The notes: a model not told the origin generated them from the letters alone. Counted from the first letter of the stretch, positions 9,606 through 19,099 are shown. The stretch is DNA of 64,000 bases from Salegentibacter holothuriorum (GCF_900168045.1 NZ_FUYY01000002.1:496001-560000), one strand, 5' to 3'. Program-made: numbers and translations.

Positions 9606-9719
9606 AGGTCTGAGAAATTTCTAATCTCGTCATCCTGAATTTATTTCAGGATCTAGGTTAAAATTAACTTAGAAGCTGAAACAAGTTCAGCTTGACGAAA
9701 AGAATGACTTCTCAGACCT
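9606..9719. repeat. Dispersed hairpin repeat, family A, copy 1
   Basis: Outer arms AGGTCTGAGAA (9606-9616) and TTCTCAGACCT (9709-9719) are perfect inverted repeats. Inside are two short palindromic modules, CCTGAATTTATTTCAGG near 9632 and GCTGAAACAAGTTCAGC near 9674. It lies between the converging DoxX and OmpH genes and could also end transcription. Confidence 0.8.
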
Positions 9720-9744
9720 ACTTTAAAAAAATCAGAACTTAAGT

Positions 9745-10260
9745 CTAGTTCTTATTATAAGTTTCATTCAAATTATCCAGGATTTCCTGGGTTAGATCTT
9801 TCCCATCTTTTGCATACATAATATTTGCAGACTCGTTGGAGCCAAAAATATAAGTGTAACCATTCTCTTCACCGTAATTTGCTACATAATCCTTTACTTT
9901 ATCAACCACAGAATCTATAACAGCATCGCTCTGCTCTCTAAGGCGATTACCTTGCATTTGCTGTTGTTGCTGAATTCTTTGTTGCTTCTGCATTAATTCC
10001 TGCTCTTTTTCCTGACGTTTTGCCTGAGACATAGAATTCATTTCCTGCTGGTAAGCCTGAACTTCTTGCTGAAATCCTCTGGCAATAGAATCTAATTGTC
10101 TTTTTACCGAATCTGATTTAGAAGTAAAGTCCGCTTCCACATCTTTCATTTCTTTGTACTCCTGGATAAGTTTTGTGGTATCTACATAAGCTGTTTTTTC
10201 CTGGTCACAGGAAGTAAGTAAAACAGCAACTACCAAAATCATTAAAAGTTTTTTCATCAT
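9745..10260 (-). CDS. OmpH/Skp-like periplasmic chaperone, lipoprotein form
   Basis: A 171-residue protein with lipobox VLLTSC (Cys18), so it is likely tethered to a membrane. The body is a long glutamine- and glutamate-rich coiled coil (about residues 40-125, including KQQRIQQQQQMQGN) flanked by short conserved ends with AYVDTTKLIQEY and YTYIFGSNESANIMYA, the OmpH/Skp pattern. Skp proteins hold unfolded outer-membrane proteins in the periplasm; that role is inferred by family. A second copy next to bamA is usual in this phylum, and this one stands alone. It has its own promoter. Confidence 0.85.
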   Translation of the reverse strand: MMKKLLMILVVAVLLTSCDQEKTAYVDTTKLIQEYKEMKDVEADFTSKSDSVKRQLDSIARGFQQEVQAYQQEMNSMSQAKRQEKEQELMQKQQRIQQQQQMQGNRLREQSDAVIDSVVDKVKDYVANYGEENGYTYIFGSNESANIMYAKDGKDLTQEILDNLNETYNKN

Positions 10261-10279
10261 TAGTTTAATTTATTTGTCA

Positions 10280-10287
10280 CAAATGTA
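10280..10287 (-). promoter_or_regulatory. -7 promoter element (TACATTTG) of the OmpH-like gene
   Basis: Minus strand TACATTTG, exact TAnnTTTG, 20 bp upstream of the ATG at 10260. Confidence 0.6.
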
Positions 10288-10486
10288 TGAAAGTTAATTT
10301 TCGATTTAAATCAAAATTGACTTACTGGAGGTATATAAGGAATTCTTATATAAACAGTTGTTACAATAAATTAAATGAATAGAAAATGAATTAAATAGCT
10401 TGTAAATAAGAAGCTTTCTTAAAACAAACCGAATACTACGTCATCCCGAATCAAAAACAGGCTTAAATAAGCTTAAAATGCGTTTT

Positions 10487-11320
10487 TTAGCATTTTCGGA
10501 AGAAATAGACAAGGGAAGAATATTCTGAAGTGGTTTTCGCTTTCAAATTTGATCTTATACCAACTTTAAAAGATTTTATCATATTTGATTTCCCTGTTTT
10601 GTTTTTTTCTGAAAGCAAACTCACATAAAAGGAATCAAAAACCAAAGCTTTAGTTTGAAGTTTTTCAAAATTATACTTTTTAAATAATCCGGTAATTCCA
10701 TTTTGGGAAAAATGCCAAAGATGTCTTGGCACATCATAAGCTGCCCAAAACTCTTTGTAATGTTCTGCATCAAAACTTTTAAAATTAGGAACAGCTATAA
10801 CTGCTACTCCATTTGGTTTTAACAAGCGATATAATTCTTTAAGCTGAACCTCCAAATCCGGAACATGTTCTAAAACGTGCCACATAGAAATCACGTCAAA
10901 AGAATTCTCTTTAAATAAAGCTAATTCTTGCTGAAGTTCAATACCCTTTTCACAGGCCAATTTTCTTGCCTGTGCATTTGGTTCAATTCCTTCAACATTC
11001 CATTTCTTTCTTTTTGCAGCCAACAAAAAATCTCCTGTACCTGCCCCAATATCTAATAGATTATTTCCTTCGGAAACTTTATGGATCCATTTCAATTTTT
11101 GCAATAACATAAAGTTTTTTACGGCCTGGTAAATTTTATCGGTAAAACTTTGATTGGAATCTGTATGGGAAATATAATTTTCACTTTCGTAATAGGCCGA
11201 AAGATTTTTAGGTTTTGGATTCGTTTCCAATATTTCAAAATCGCTTTTCATTTGCAATTGAAATTCCTTGCCAGATACTAAATGATCTTTACAGGTTAAA
11301 TGAAAATTTGTATTGGTCAT
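10487..11320 (-). CDS. Class I SAM-dependent methyltransferase
   Basis: A 277-residue protein with a Rossmann methyltransferase core of the Methyltransf_23 type: SAM-binding motif I NLLDIGAGTGDFLLAAKRKKW (around residues 86-105), acidic motif GIEPNAQARKLA, and the post-motif SFDVISMWHVLEHVPDLEVQLKEL. An N-terminal segment with CKDHLVSGKEF and the ending DVPRHLWHFS are typical of sugar- or lipid-modifying members in Bacteroidota. The substrate cannot be told. It is a single-gene unit, with 426 bp upstream holding no other gene. Confidence 0.88.
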   Translation of the reverse strand: MTNTNFHLTCKDHLVSGKEFQLQMKSDFEILETNPKPKNLSAYYESENYISHTDSNQSFTDKIYQAVKNFMLLQKLKWIHKVSEGNNLLDIGAGTGDFLLAAKRKKWNVEGIEPNAQARKLACEKGIELQQELALFKENSFDVISMWHVLEHVPDLEVQLKELYRLLKPNGVAVIAVPNFKSFDAEHYKEFWAAYDVPRHLWHFSQNGITGLFKKYNFEKLQTKALVFDSFYVSLLSEKNKTGKSNMIKSFKVGIRSNLKAKTTSEYSSLVYFFRKC

Positions 11321-11746
11321 TAAAAGAATTTTTGATTGAGATTATTCGCGGTAAAGTTTGAAAATTCTTTAAGCATTTCAATTAATTCTTAGCGTATAAA
11401 TTTTAATTAAATAGGGTTCTCTGTTCAGAGGTTTAGTCTGGATTTAAAGACTTCAGTAATCTCTAAAAAACCTTTAAACCGTTCTCTACTTTAAAAACTA
11501 AAATCAATTCCTACCCTGCCGGAAAAATCAAAAAAAATGAACTAAATTTTACTATCTAATTCTTCCCGAAAAATGCTTTAAAAACTCACTAGATAGTTTC
11601 ATTTTCTAAAATAAAATAACACCTAAAGCAGTTTTATAATATTACAAACTTCAGCTATTCTTTAATATGTTTTTTAAATTATTTCTTCCAGATTTAACTC
11701 AATAATCTATTGTAATAGAAATTTGTTCCACGTGGAACGTTGCAAA
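11321..11746. other. Intergenic stretch between mnmG and the methyltransferase gene
   Basis: AT-rich, 426 bp with no open frame worth calling on either strand and no tRNA- or terminator-like hairpin that I trust. The only clear structure is the parS-like palindrome at its right end (11724-11739). The methyltransferase promoter should be here, but I find no exact TAnnTTTG. Confidence 0.5.
11724..11739. other. parS-like centromere site 1
   Basis: TGTTCCACGTGGAACG matches the ParB-binding parS consensus (TGTTnCACGTGnAACA) at 15 of 16 positions, with a perfect 14-bp palindromic core. It lies 7 bp past the mnmG stop. parS sites cluster around replication origins, and mnmG is often origin-proximal. 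Confidence 0.75.
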
Positions 11747-13618
11747 TTATCTTCCCATATAAACCAACAAAACAGAGATATCGTTAGGACTCACCCCGCT
11801 AATTCTTGAAGCCTGGGAAATAGAAGTAGGCTGCACTCTTTTCAACTTTTCCCTTGCTTCAAAAGACATAGATTTAATTTGAGAATAATCAAATCCGTTC
11901 GGAATTTTCACATCCTCCAGTCTATTCAATTTATCGGCGTTGTTCTTTTCCTTTTCAATATAACCCGAATACTTTACCTGGATTTCGGTTTGTTCCAAAA
12001 TCTCGGTATTCAAATTATTCTCCTGTATATACGTTTCTACTCCAGGGAAATTTCGAACATCGTTCATCGTAATATTCGGACGTGAAAATATCTTAAAGAT
12101 CTTATCGCTTTGTTTCATAAGCGAAGAGTTATTCGCTTCCAATATAGGATTAGCATCCTCGTGGGACACACTTTTATTCTTAAGGAACTTTACAAAATCG
12201 GAAGATTTTTCTTTCTTCTCCTCCATTTTTCGCATTCGTTCTTCCGAAGCTAAACCAATTTTATAGGAACGTTCCGTTAATCTAAAATCGGCATTATCCT
12301 GACGTAACAAAGTTCTGTATTCAGCACGGGAAGTAAACATTCTATAAGGTTCTTCAGTACCTTTTGTTATAAGATCGTCTATAAGAACTCCTATATAAGC
12401 TTCGTTTCTTTTAATGATAAATTCTTCCTTTTCCTGAACTTTTAGAGCGGCATTTATGCCAGCCATTAATCCCTGGCAAGCGGCTTCTTCGTATCCTGTA
12501 GTGCCATTAATTTGACCGGCGAAATATAGCCCGTCAACCAACTTCGTTTCCAAAGTATGTTTTAACTGCGTAGGTGGAAAATAATCGTATTCTATTGCAT
12601 AACCAGGTCTAAAAAATTTTACATTTTCAAATCCGGCAACAGATTTTAAGGCTTTAAATTGAACGTCCTCGGGAAGCGAAGTTGAGAAACCGTTTACATA
12701 AACTTCTACCGTATTCCAACCTTCCGGTTCTACAAAAAGTTGATGCCTATCCTTATCTGCAAATCTATTTATTTTATCTTCAATACTTGGGCAATATCTA
12801 GGACCTATACTTTGTATCCGTCCATTAAACATAGGCGATCTATCAAACCCATCTTTAAGAATTTCGTGTACCTCGGGAGAGGTGTATGTCATATAACAAG
12901 ATCGCTGTTTTTTTAATGGTTGGGTTTCATCTAAAAAAGAAAATTTTGAAGGAACATCATCCCCTGGTTGCTCAACCATTTTAGAATAATCTAAAGATCT
13001 ACCATCTACTCTAGGAGGTGTTCCGGTTTTCATTCTACCAGATTCAAAACCTGCATCAACAAGATCTTTCGTGATTCCGGTAGCGGCTCTTTCCCCTGCT
13101 CTACCACCACCAAAATTCTTATCACCAATATGAATCAATCCATTTAAAAAAGTACCGTTGGTAAGCACCACAGATTTAGCTCGAATTTCCAGGCCTAAAG
13201 AAGTTCTCACCCCTTTAAGTTCATTGCCTTCTAAAATTAAACCGGCAACCATTTCCTGGTAAAAATCAAGATTAGGTGTTTGCTCTAACCTAAGTCTCCA
13301 ATGCTCAGCAAACATCATTCTGTCGCTTTGCACTCTTGGACTCCACATTGCAGGCCCTTTAGATTTATTAAGCATTTTAAATTGAATGGCACTGGTATCA
13401 CTCACCAATCCGCTATAACCCCCCATCGCATCAATCTCACGCAAAATTTGTCCTTTTGCAATCCCACCCATAGCAGGATTACAACTCATTTGCGCAATAT
13501 TCTGCAGGTTCATCGTCACCAATAAGGTTTTAGCTCCCATATTAGCGGCTGCGGCTGCGGCTTCACTTCCAGCGTGACCGGCACCAACTACTATAACATC
13601 ATATTCACTTTCGAACAT
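11747..13618 (-). CDS. mnmG: tRNA uridine-5-carboxymethylaminomethyl modification enzyme MnmG (GidA)
   Basis: A 623-residue FAD enzyme that with MnmE builds the cmnm5 group on U34 of certain tRNAs. Motifs: FAD Rossmann loop VIVVGAGHAGSEAAAAAA near residues 9-26, the signature MSCNPAMGGIAKGQ, GTPPR (folate/FAD region), RYCPSIEDK, and the conserved GLYFAGQINGTTGYEEAACQG; C-terminal helical MnmE/tRNA-binding domain ends SRISGVSPNDISVLLVYM. Full length. It is flanked on both sides by parS-like sites and follows ybeY by 21 bp in the same direction, so DUF4175-ybeY-mnmG look like one transcript. Confidence 0.98.
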   Translation of the reverse strand: MFESEYDVIVVGAGHAGSEAAAAAANMGAKTLLVTMNLQNIAQMSCNPAMGGIAKGQILREIDAMGGYSGLVSDTSAIQFKMLNKSKGPAMWSPRVQSDRMMFAEHWRLRLEQTPNLDFYQEMVAGLILEGNELKGVRTSLGLEIRAKSVVLTNGTFLNGLIHIGDKNFGGGRAGERAATGITKDLVDAGFESGRMKTGTPPRVDGRSLDYSKMVEQPGDDVPSKFSFLDETQPLKKQRSCYMTYTSPEVHEILKDGFDRSPMFNGRIQSIGPRYCPSIEDKINRFADKDRHQLFVEPEGWNTVEVYVNGFSTSLPEDVQFKALKSVAGFENVKFFRPGYAIEYDYFPPTQLKHTLETKLVDGLYFAGQINGTTGYEEAACQGLMAGINAALKVQEKEEFIIKRNEAYIGVLIDDLITKGTEEPYRMFTSRAEYRTLLRQDNADFRLTERSYKIGLASEERMRKMEEKKEKSSDFVKFLKNKSVSHEDANPILEANNSSLMKQSDKIFKIFSRPNITMNDVRNFPGVETYIQENNLNTEILEQTEIQVKYSGYIEKEKNNADKLNRLEDVKIPNGFDYSQIKSMSFEAREKLKRVQPTSISQASRISGVSPNDISVLLVYMGR

Positions 13619-13639
13619 AAAAATTTTCTCTTTCTAAAT

Positions 13640-14071
13640 TTATTGTTCCACGTGGAACAATGCAATCTTTTCGTCTTCCTTCTGTCGCATTAAAACAGCT
13701 TCACTTTCAGTTTTATCTGGATATCCACAAAGGTGTAAAATCCCATGCACAACAACCCGTTTTAGTTCTTCAGAAAAATCCACATTGTATTCCGCAGCAT
13801 TTTCCTTAACACGATCTGTACTAATAAAAATATCTCCATTCAATTCATTTCCTTCACAATTATCAAAAGAAATAATATCAGTATAAGTATCGTGATCTAA
13901 AAATTTAAGATTGATCTTATACAAATAATCGTCGTCGCAAAAAATGTAATTAATCTCCCCCAATTCCTTCTCTTCTGAAGAAATTACTTTTCTTATCCAG
14001 GCATCAAAAGATTTTTCGTTCTGAAACTCAAAGTCATTTTCCGAATAAAAATTAATTATCTGTTCGCTCAA
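13640..14071 (-). CDS. ybeY: rRNA maturation RNase YbeY
   Basis: A 143-residue endoribonuclease of 16S rRNA 3' end processing. The metal-binding signature is VVHGILHLCGYPD (two of three usual histidines visible, with Asp in place of the usual D-H pair ending), preceded by LNGDIFIST. The reading frame is closed upstream before any ATG, so the start is TTG at 14071 (MSEQIINF), inside the end of the DUF4175 gene with a 20-bp overlap; translation is probably coupled. The last codons, F-H-V-E-Q, are written by a perfect parS palindrome. The shortened H-x3-H-x5 pattern is seen in other Bacteroidota members. Confidence 0.9.
   Translation of the reverse strand: MSEQIINFYSENDFEFQNEKSFDAWIRKVISSEEKELGEINYIFCDDDYLYKINLKFLDHDTYTDIISFDNCEGNELNGDIFISTDRVKENAAEYNVDFSEELKRVVVHGILHLCGYPDKTESEAVLMRQKEDEKIALFHVEQ
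13642..13661. other. parS-like centromere site 2, inside ybeY
   Basis: ATTGTTCCACGTGGAACAAT is a perfect 20-bp palindrome and contains the 16-mer TGTTCCACGTGGAACA at 13644-13659, a full match to the parS consensus. It encodes the last five residues of YbeY and lies 23 bp before mnmG, 1.9 kb from site 1. Confidence 0.82.
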
Positions 14072-17000
14072 AATAGGTTTTTACTTTCTGTTTATAAATT
14101 TCGCGCAAAGGTAAGCTTTGTCTATTTAAAATTTCTATAGAATTAAAATATTCTTTAGCCTTAATACTTTGATCTTTAGCCCGGTTATCAAACTGCTGAA
14201 GATTGGTTTCAGACTCCCGCTTATTATTTTGTCCCTGTTGCCAACGCGCGTCTTCATACTCCATCAATTCGTGTTCCAATTGCTGCAATTTCTGAAGGCT
14301 TTCACGATCAAAACCTTTGTCCAATAATTGCTCCTCTACCTCCTTCATTTGCTCTTCTATTTGCTTTCCTTCTCGCGATCCATCTTTCTGATTTAATTCT
14401 TGCAATCGCTGCCTAAGTTCCTGTTGAGCCTTATAAATCTCAAATAAGCCTTCCATCTCCCCTTCTCCCATTCCTTCCCCGGGTTTCTTTCCTTCATTTT
14501 GTTTTCCTTTCTGCTGTTTTCCCTGCTCCTGAAAATCCTTATTAATTTCTTGCTGCTTTTTAATAATATCCTGAAGTTGAAATTCTGAACTTTCCCCCTG
14601 ACCTTTTCCTAATTGCGGATTTGCCTGTTGTTGCATCATCGATAGAATTTCACTTAACATATAAGCCAAATCATTTGCACCGGTTACTACATATTGTTGG
14701 CTAGATGTTCCCTGAGGTAATTGATTTTCGGCAAGACGTTCCAAAGATTTATCGATATCAAATTCAATATTGGTTAAGCTTTTTGTAATATTTTCTGTGA
14801 TCATAGGATTACTAAGCGCAAGGGAATATAAACTATCATCAATATGCCTAAAGTTTTCCCTAAGATCGTTTTGTCTTCTAAGCCTGGCCGCATATCCCGG
14901 ATTATTGATATCTATTTTACTGAAATCTTCCAATAATTCTTCCTGCTGAAATGAAAATGTGACCAAATTATCCAGTATTTGTCGAAGGGTTTCAATATCA
15001 GCCTTTAATTCTTCTCCACTTTGCTGCATAGAACGCTGCTGCATTTTTTGGCTGATTTCCTTCATTTGCTGCCCAGCATTCTTCTGTTTTTCTTTTGCCT
15101 TTTCCCTGTCTCCTTTATTTAAATTTTCCTCTGCATCATTCAATTCTTTTTCTATACTTTCTTCATCAACTTCGTCACGAGGTAAATCTGTTGGCTTTTG
15201 TAGATCGTTATTATCCTCTTCCAGTTCATCCATTTCTTGCTGAAATTCATCAAATTCCTCCGAAATTTTCTTTTGCTTCTCTAAAGATTCAACATCAGAA
15301 TTTTCTGACAATTGATTTTGTTTTTCAGAAAGTTTATCCAAATCTCTCGCCAATTTCTGAAGTTTTTCCTCTACATAATAGCGTTTGGTTAATTCTAAAA
15401 GCTGCTCTAAATTTCTTCCTTCACTTTGATTTCTTTTCGAAAGCTCTTCCAGTTTTTCTCCCAACTCTTCCCGATTGATCTTATCGGCTATTTCTTGCAA
15501 CTCTTTCAATAATGCTTCATTCTCCTGAAGGCGTTTTTCATTTCTATCTAAACGCTTTTTGAGTTCATCTTTTTCAGGAGAATCTGAATTTAATTCCTGC
15601 TCATTTTCTTCAAAACTATTTCTAAGTTTTTCAGAATAATTACGCATCATTTCAGATTGTTGCTTTTGGCGTCGAATAAAATTTTGAAACTTTTTACGCT
15701 GATTATAATCAAGGTTTTTATTTTCCTTTTGTAAACGGTTAAGTTCATTTAACTCTTCTTCTGAAGATTTAATATCCTTTAAACTTTCACTCAAATTATT
15801 TATAGACTCCCCTTGCTGTCTTAACTTCTCCTCTTCTATTTCATCACGTGTTTTCTTTCTAAAACTAAAGGTTGAACTTTTTGTGCCTTTACTCCCATTA
15901 ACACCATCATTATCCCAAAGCTGAAAATAAAAATTATAGGTTTCTCCGGGTTCTAAATCCAAATTTCCGGGAAATGTGTAATGAAAATCATCAAAAGCGG
16001 CCTTAGAGATCGAAATCTCTTCTTTTTGAAGGCTATCTTCTTTATTCTCAATATAATAAACCAGATTTAACCTATTTAAACCATAGTCGTCAGAAAGTTT
16101 ACCATAGAAATATTGCGTACTATTATCTGTACTATCCAGTTTCTGTTGAATTTCAATTACCGGATATTCATCCTTGATCACGTTTATGGAATAATCTAAA
16201 GCCTCAAAGTTTTTAATCGCCTTATTTGATGTGCTTACCCTATAATCCAAACGGGAATAAACCGACTGGGAATATTGGAAAGCGGAGTTTTTAGCAGAAA
16301 GTTTTATTAAAGAATCTTTTGTTGAAAAATTGAGAATTTCGGTATTTCGGGTATTAAAAATCCAGGTGATTTTTGTGCCTTCCGGTACATTTACATTTCC
16401 AGAGCCACTTAAACTATCATTAAGATTTCCTATGTAATTGGGATAGCCAAACTTCATTTTGAAATCTAAAAGTTTGGGTACTTTTAGGGTTTCAAGGGTA
16501 TATTCTTTAGAATTTATGCCGTTGGCACTCAATTTAAAATTTAGATTATTCTGAAGTCTTTTAAAAGTATATTCAAAACTTCCCGGGGCTACTTGTTTTA
16601 AAAAATAGGTTTGTGCGTTATAAGAAATTTCAAGCTTTTCGGGAATTATATTTCCTTCTGTTTTTACCAGGATTTTATATTCAGAGAACTCCCTGGTTTT
16701 CAAAGAATCGTTTAAAATTATAAACCTGAATGGCGCGGGTGCTTCAAACTCGGTATTATGGTTTGCCAGTCTGTCTAAGGGCGAAGCAATCAATTTAATA
16801 TTTCCGGTAACTAAAAGTCCTAAAATCAATACCAATGGAAATAAGGCGTATTTTAAGTATTTCCGGTTTTCTTTATAATCTACAGCGCGGGTAAATGGAA
16901 CCTTATTTAATCCTGCCGACTTTTGTTCGATCCCTGCTAATAATAATTCAGATTGTTGAGAATCTTTTTTAAGCTGAAGAATATTCAGCAATTTATCGCT

Positions 17001-17312
17001 TACTTCAGGAAAATGCGCCCCGATAATTCTTGAAGCATCTTCATCATTTATTCCGCTAGAAAATTTAAATAGTTTCGTAACCGGAATTATAATAAAGTAT
17101 CCCAAGAGCATCACCTCTACTCCAACAAAAATCCAGAATAGTAAAGTTCTTTCGGAAGGTTCTAACCACAGAAAATGTTCTATCGTCAAAACGCTTAAGA
17201 AATAAAGCAAGCCAATGGCCAGAAATAAGATAATTCCTTTCAGCAATTTATTCAGATAAAACTTCCTGATAAAGGCCGCCAGCTTTCTTTTTATTTGATT
17301 GTAATTTTCCAT
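14052..17312 (-). CDS. DUF4175 family large membrane-anchored coiled-coil protein
   Basis: A 1086-residue protein. Two membrane helices near residues 22-42 and 55-77 and a third near 153-172 are followed by beta-rich periplasmic segments (about 180-480), then a very long charged helical region (about 490-1000) rich in Glu, Gln, Lys and Asn with heptad-like patterns, and a short end. This is the Bacteroidota form of DUF4175. Function unknown; size and layout suggest a structural or scaffolding part of the envelope. Overlaps the ybeY start by 20 bp. Frames of 94 and 127 codons on the other strand inside it are mirror images of its repetitive coding and are not genes. Confidence 0.9.
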   Translation of the reverse strand: MENYNQIKRKLAAFIRKFYLNKLLKGIILFLAIGLLYFLSVLTIEHFLWLEPSERTLLFWIFVGVEVMLLGYFIIIPVTKLFKFSSGINDEDASRIIGAHFPEVSDKLLNILQLKKDSQQSELLLAGIEQKSAGLNKVPFTRAVDYKENRKYLKYALFPLVLILGLLVTGNIKLIASPLDRLANHNTEFEAPAPFRFIILNDSLKTREFSEYKILVKTEGNIIPEKLEISYNAQTYFLKQVAPGSFEYTFKRLQNNLNFKLSANGINSKEYTLETLKVPKLLDFKMKFGYPNYIGNLNDSLSGSGNVNVPEGTKITWIFNTRNTEILNFSTKDSLIKLSAKNSAFQYSQSVYSRLDYRVSTSNKAIKNFEALDYSINVIKDEYPVIEIQQKLDSTDNSTQYFYGKLSDDYGLNRLNLVYYIENKEDSLQKEEISISKAAFDDFHYTFPGNLDLEPGETYNFYFQLWDNDGVNGSKGTKSSTFSFRKKTRDEIEEEKLRQQGESINNLSESLKDIKSSEEELNELNRLQKENKNLDYNQRKKFQNFIRRQKQQSEMMRNYSEKLRNSFEENEQELNSDSPEKDELKKRLDRNEKRLQENEALLKELQEIADKINREELGEKLEELSKRNQSEGRNLEQLLELTKRYYVEEKLQKLARDLDKLSEKQNQLSENSDVESLEKQKKISEEFDEFQQEMDELEEDNNDLQKPTDLPRDEVDEESIEKELNDAEENLNKGDREKAKEKQKNAGQQMKEISQKMQQRSMQQSGEELKADIETLRQILDNLVTFSFQQEELLEDFSKIDINNPGYAARLRRQNDLRENFRHIDDSLYSLALSNPMITENITKSLTNIEFDIDKSLERLAENQLPQGTSSQQYVVTGANDLAYMLSEILSMMQQQANPQLGKGQGESSEFQLQDIIKKQQEINKDFQEQGKQQKGKQNEGKKPGEGMGEGEMEGLFEIYKAQQELRQRLQELNQKDGSREGKQIEEQMKEVEEQLLDKGFDRESLQKLQQLEHELMEYEDARWQQGQNNKRESETNLQQFDNRAKDQSIKAKEYFNSIEILNRQSLPLREIYKQKVKTYFERTDN

Positions 17313-17399
17313 AATTGAAGCTTAAAAATACAACAATTTTGGTGGAGTGATTTCCGTAGTATTGATGCGACTCTCATTAGGTTTCGTTTAATAAGGTTG

Positions 17400-17407
17400 T
17401 ATCTTTG
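17400..17407 (+). promoter_or_regulatory. -7 promoter element (TATCTTTG) of gltX
   Basis: Exact TAnnTTTG, 21 bp before the ATG at 17429. No -33 TTG at proper distance is evident. Confidence 0.6.
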
Positions 17408-17428
17408 TAGTTAAAAACAAAACTAGAT

Positions 17429-18946
17429 ATGTCTGCTAAAGTTCGCGTGCGTTTTGCGCCAAGTCCAACCGGCCCTTTGCATATTGGCGGGGTAAGAACA
17501 GCTTTATATAATTATTTATTTGCCAAAAAACACAAGGGAGATTTTGTGTTACGTATAGAAGATACCGATCAAAATCGATACGTTGAAAGCGCTGAAGAAT
17601 ATATAATTAATTCCCTTAATTGGTGCGGAATTCCTTTTGATGAAGGTCCCGGGAAAGAAGGCGATTACGGCCCTTACCGCCAAAGTGAACGCAAGGATAT
17701 TTATAAAAAATATGCTGAAGAACTTCTAAAAAAGAATCAAGCTTATTATGCTTTTGATACGGCTGAAGAGTTAGACGCACATAGAAAAGATCACGAAGAA
17801 AAAGGCAAGACCTTTATCTACAACTGGCACAATAGAATGAAATTGCAAAATTCGCTTGCACTTTCTGAAGACGAGGTTAGAGAAAAATTAGATGCAGATG
17901 AGAATTATGTCATTAGATTTAAATCGCCAGCAGCCGAAAATCTCCTTATTAAAGATGAGATTCGCGGTGCAATGGAAATTGATACCAGCACTTTAGACGA
18001 TAAGGTTTTATTTAAAAGCGATGGGATGCCAACGTATCACCTGGCCAATATTGTAGACGATCATTTAATGGAAATCTCTCACGTTATACGTGGTGAAGAA
18101 TGGCTGCCTTCGCTGGCGCTTCATTTTATGTTATACAGGGCTTTTGGCTGGGACGCGCCTAAGTTTGCACATTTACCGCTTATTCTGAAGCCTCAGGGAA
18201 AAGGAAAATTAAGCAAACGAGATGGAGACAAACTAGGTTTTCCTGTATTTCCGCTGGAATGGAAAGATCCTAGTTCCGGAGAAATTTCTGCAGGTTATAG
18301 AGAAGATGGATATTTCCCGGAAGCCGTTACCAATATGCTGGCCTTTTTAGGTTGGAATCCAGGTACTGAGCAGGAATTCTTTAAACTAAACGAACTGGTT
18401 GAAGCTTTTGAAATAGACCGTGTTCATAAAGGCGGAGCTAAATTTGATCCAGAAAAGACCAAGTGGTTTCAGCAGCATTATATGCACGAGGCAGATGAAA
18501 AAATAATCGCTGAAAAACTAGAGAAAATAATTGAGAAAAAGGAAATTGAGGTTTCTTCAGACTATGTTTTAAAAGTAGTAAGCTTAATGAAAGAGCGTGC
18601 TGTTTTTGTGAATGATATATGGGACCAGGGTTATTTTTTCTTCCTTGCTCCTACTTCTTACGATCCTAAAAATGCTAAGAAAGCATGGAAAGAAGGTACT
18701 GCCGATTTGATGCAAGAATTAATTCAGGTACTAAAAGAACAGGAAAATTTTAAAGCAGAAGCCGTTCAGGCCGAAGTAAAAGCCTGGATCCAGCAAAAAG
18801 AAGTTGGTTTTGGTAAAGTGATGCAACCTTTTAGGTTAGCCTTAGTTGGTGCAATGCAAGGTCCGGACCTTTACGAAATCGCTGAAATGATTGGAAAAGA
18901 AGAAAGTATTTCCCGACTGGAAAAAGCGATAAAAACTTTAGGTTAA
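17429..18946 (+). CDS. gltX: Glutamate--tRNA ligase
   Basis: A 505-residue class I aminoacyl-tRNA synthetase charging tRNA-Glu. The ATP signature appears as PTGPLHIGGVRTALYNYLF (residues 13-31) and the second as KLSKRDGD near residue 257; the middle holds VIRGEEWLPSLALHFMLY and the C-terminal anticodon-binding helices start after about 330. Whether it also charges tRNA-Gln is settled against by a separate glnS in the same window. Single gene divergent from the DUF4175 unit. Confidence 0.98.
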   Translation: MSAKVRVRFAPSPTGPLHIGGVRTALYNYLFAKKHKGDFVLRIEDTDQNRYVESAEEYIINSLNWCGIPFDEGPGKEGDYGPYRQSERKDIYKKYAEELLKKNQAYYAFDTAEELDAHRKDHEEKGKTFIYNWHNRMKLQNSLALSEDEVREKLDADENYVIRFKSPAAENLLIKDEIRGAMEIDTSTLDDKVLFKSDGMPTYHLANIVDDHLMEISHVIRGEEWLPSLALHFMLYRAFGWDAPKFAHLPLILKPQGKGKLSKRDGDKLGFPVFPLEWKDPSSGEISAGYREDGYFPEAVTNMLAFLGWNPGTEQEFFKLNELVEAFEIDRVHKGGAKFDPEKTKWFQQHYMHEADEKIIAEKLEKIIEKKEIEVSSDYVLKVVSLMKERAVFVNDIWDQGYFFFLAPTSYDPKNAKKAWKEGTADLMQELIQVLKEQENFKAEAVQAEVKAWIQQKEVGFGKVMQPFRLALVGAMQGPDLYEIAEMIGKEESISRLEKAIKTLG

Positions 18947-18983
18947 AATAATTAAGATTTACTTTTAGAGTAGGCTGTTTGCA

Positions 18984-19068
18984 CGTCATTGCGAATGAGG
19001 TACGAGTGAAGCAATCTTTTCAGTTGAAGAGATTGCTTCTCCCGATAAAAATCGGGATCGCAATGACG
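18984..19068. repeat. GTCATTGCGA-type inverted repeat
   Basis: Arms CGTCATTGCGA and TCGCAATGACG with inner GAAGCAATCT / AGATTGCTTC, plus a nested hairpin CCCGATAAAAATCGGG at 19041-19056. Similar dispersed repeats are common in many bacteria. Flanks TAGGCT / AGCCTA extend the symmetry outward. Confidence 0.75.
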
Positions 19069-19099
19069 ATAAAAGCCTATTTTTTGTTCTTACCTTCTA

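Noticed and set aside
14959-15478. Plus-strand frames of 94 and 127 codons opposite the DUF4175 gene
   Set aside because: Mirror image of the Glu/Gln/Lys-rich coding; Phe/Ser/Leu-rich and without family likeness.
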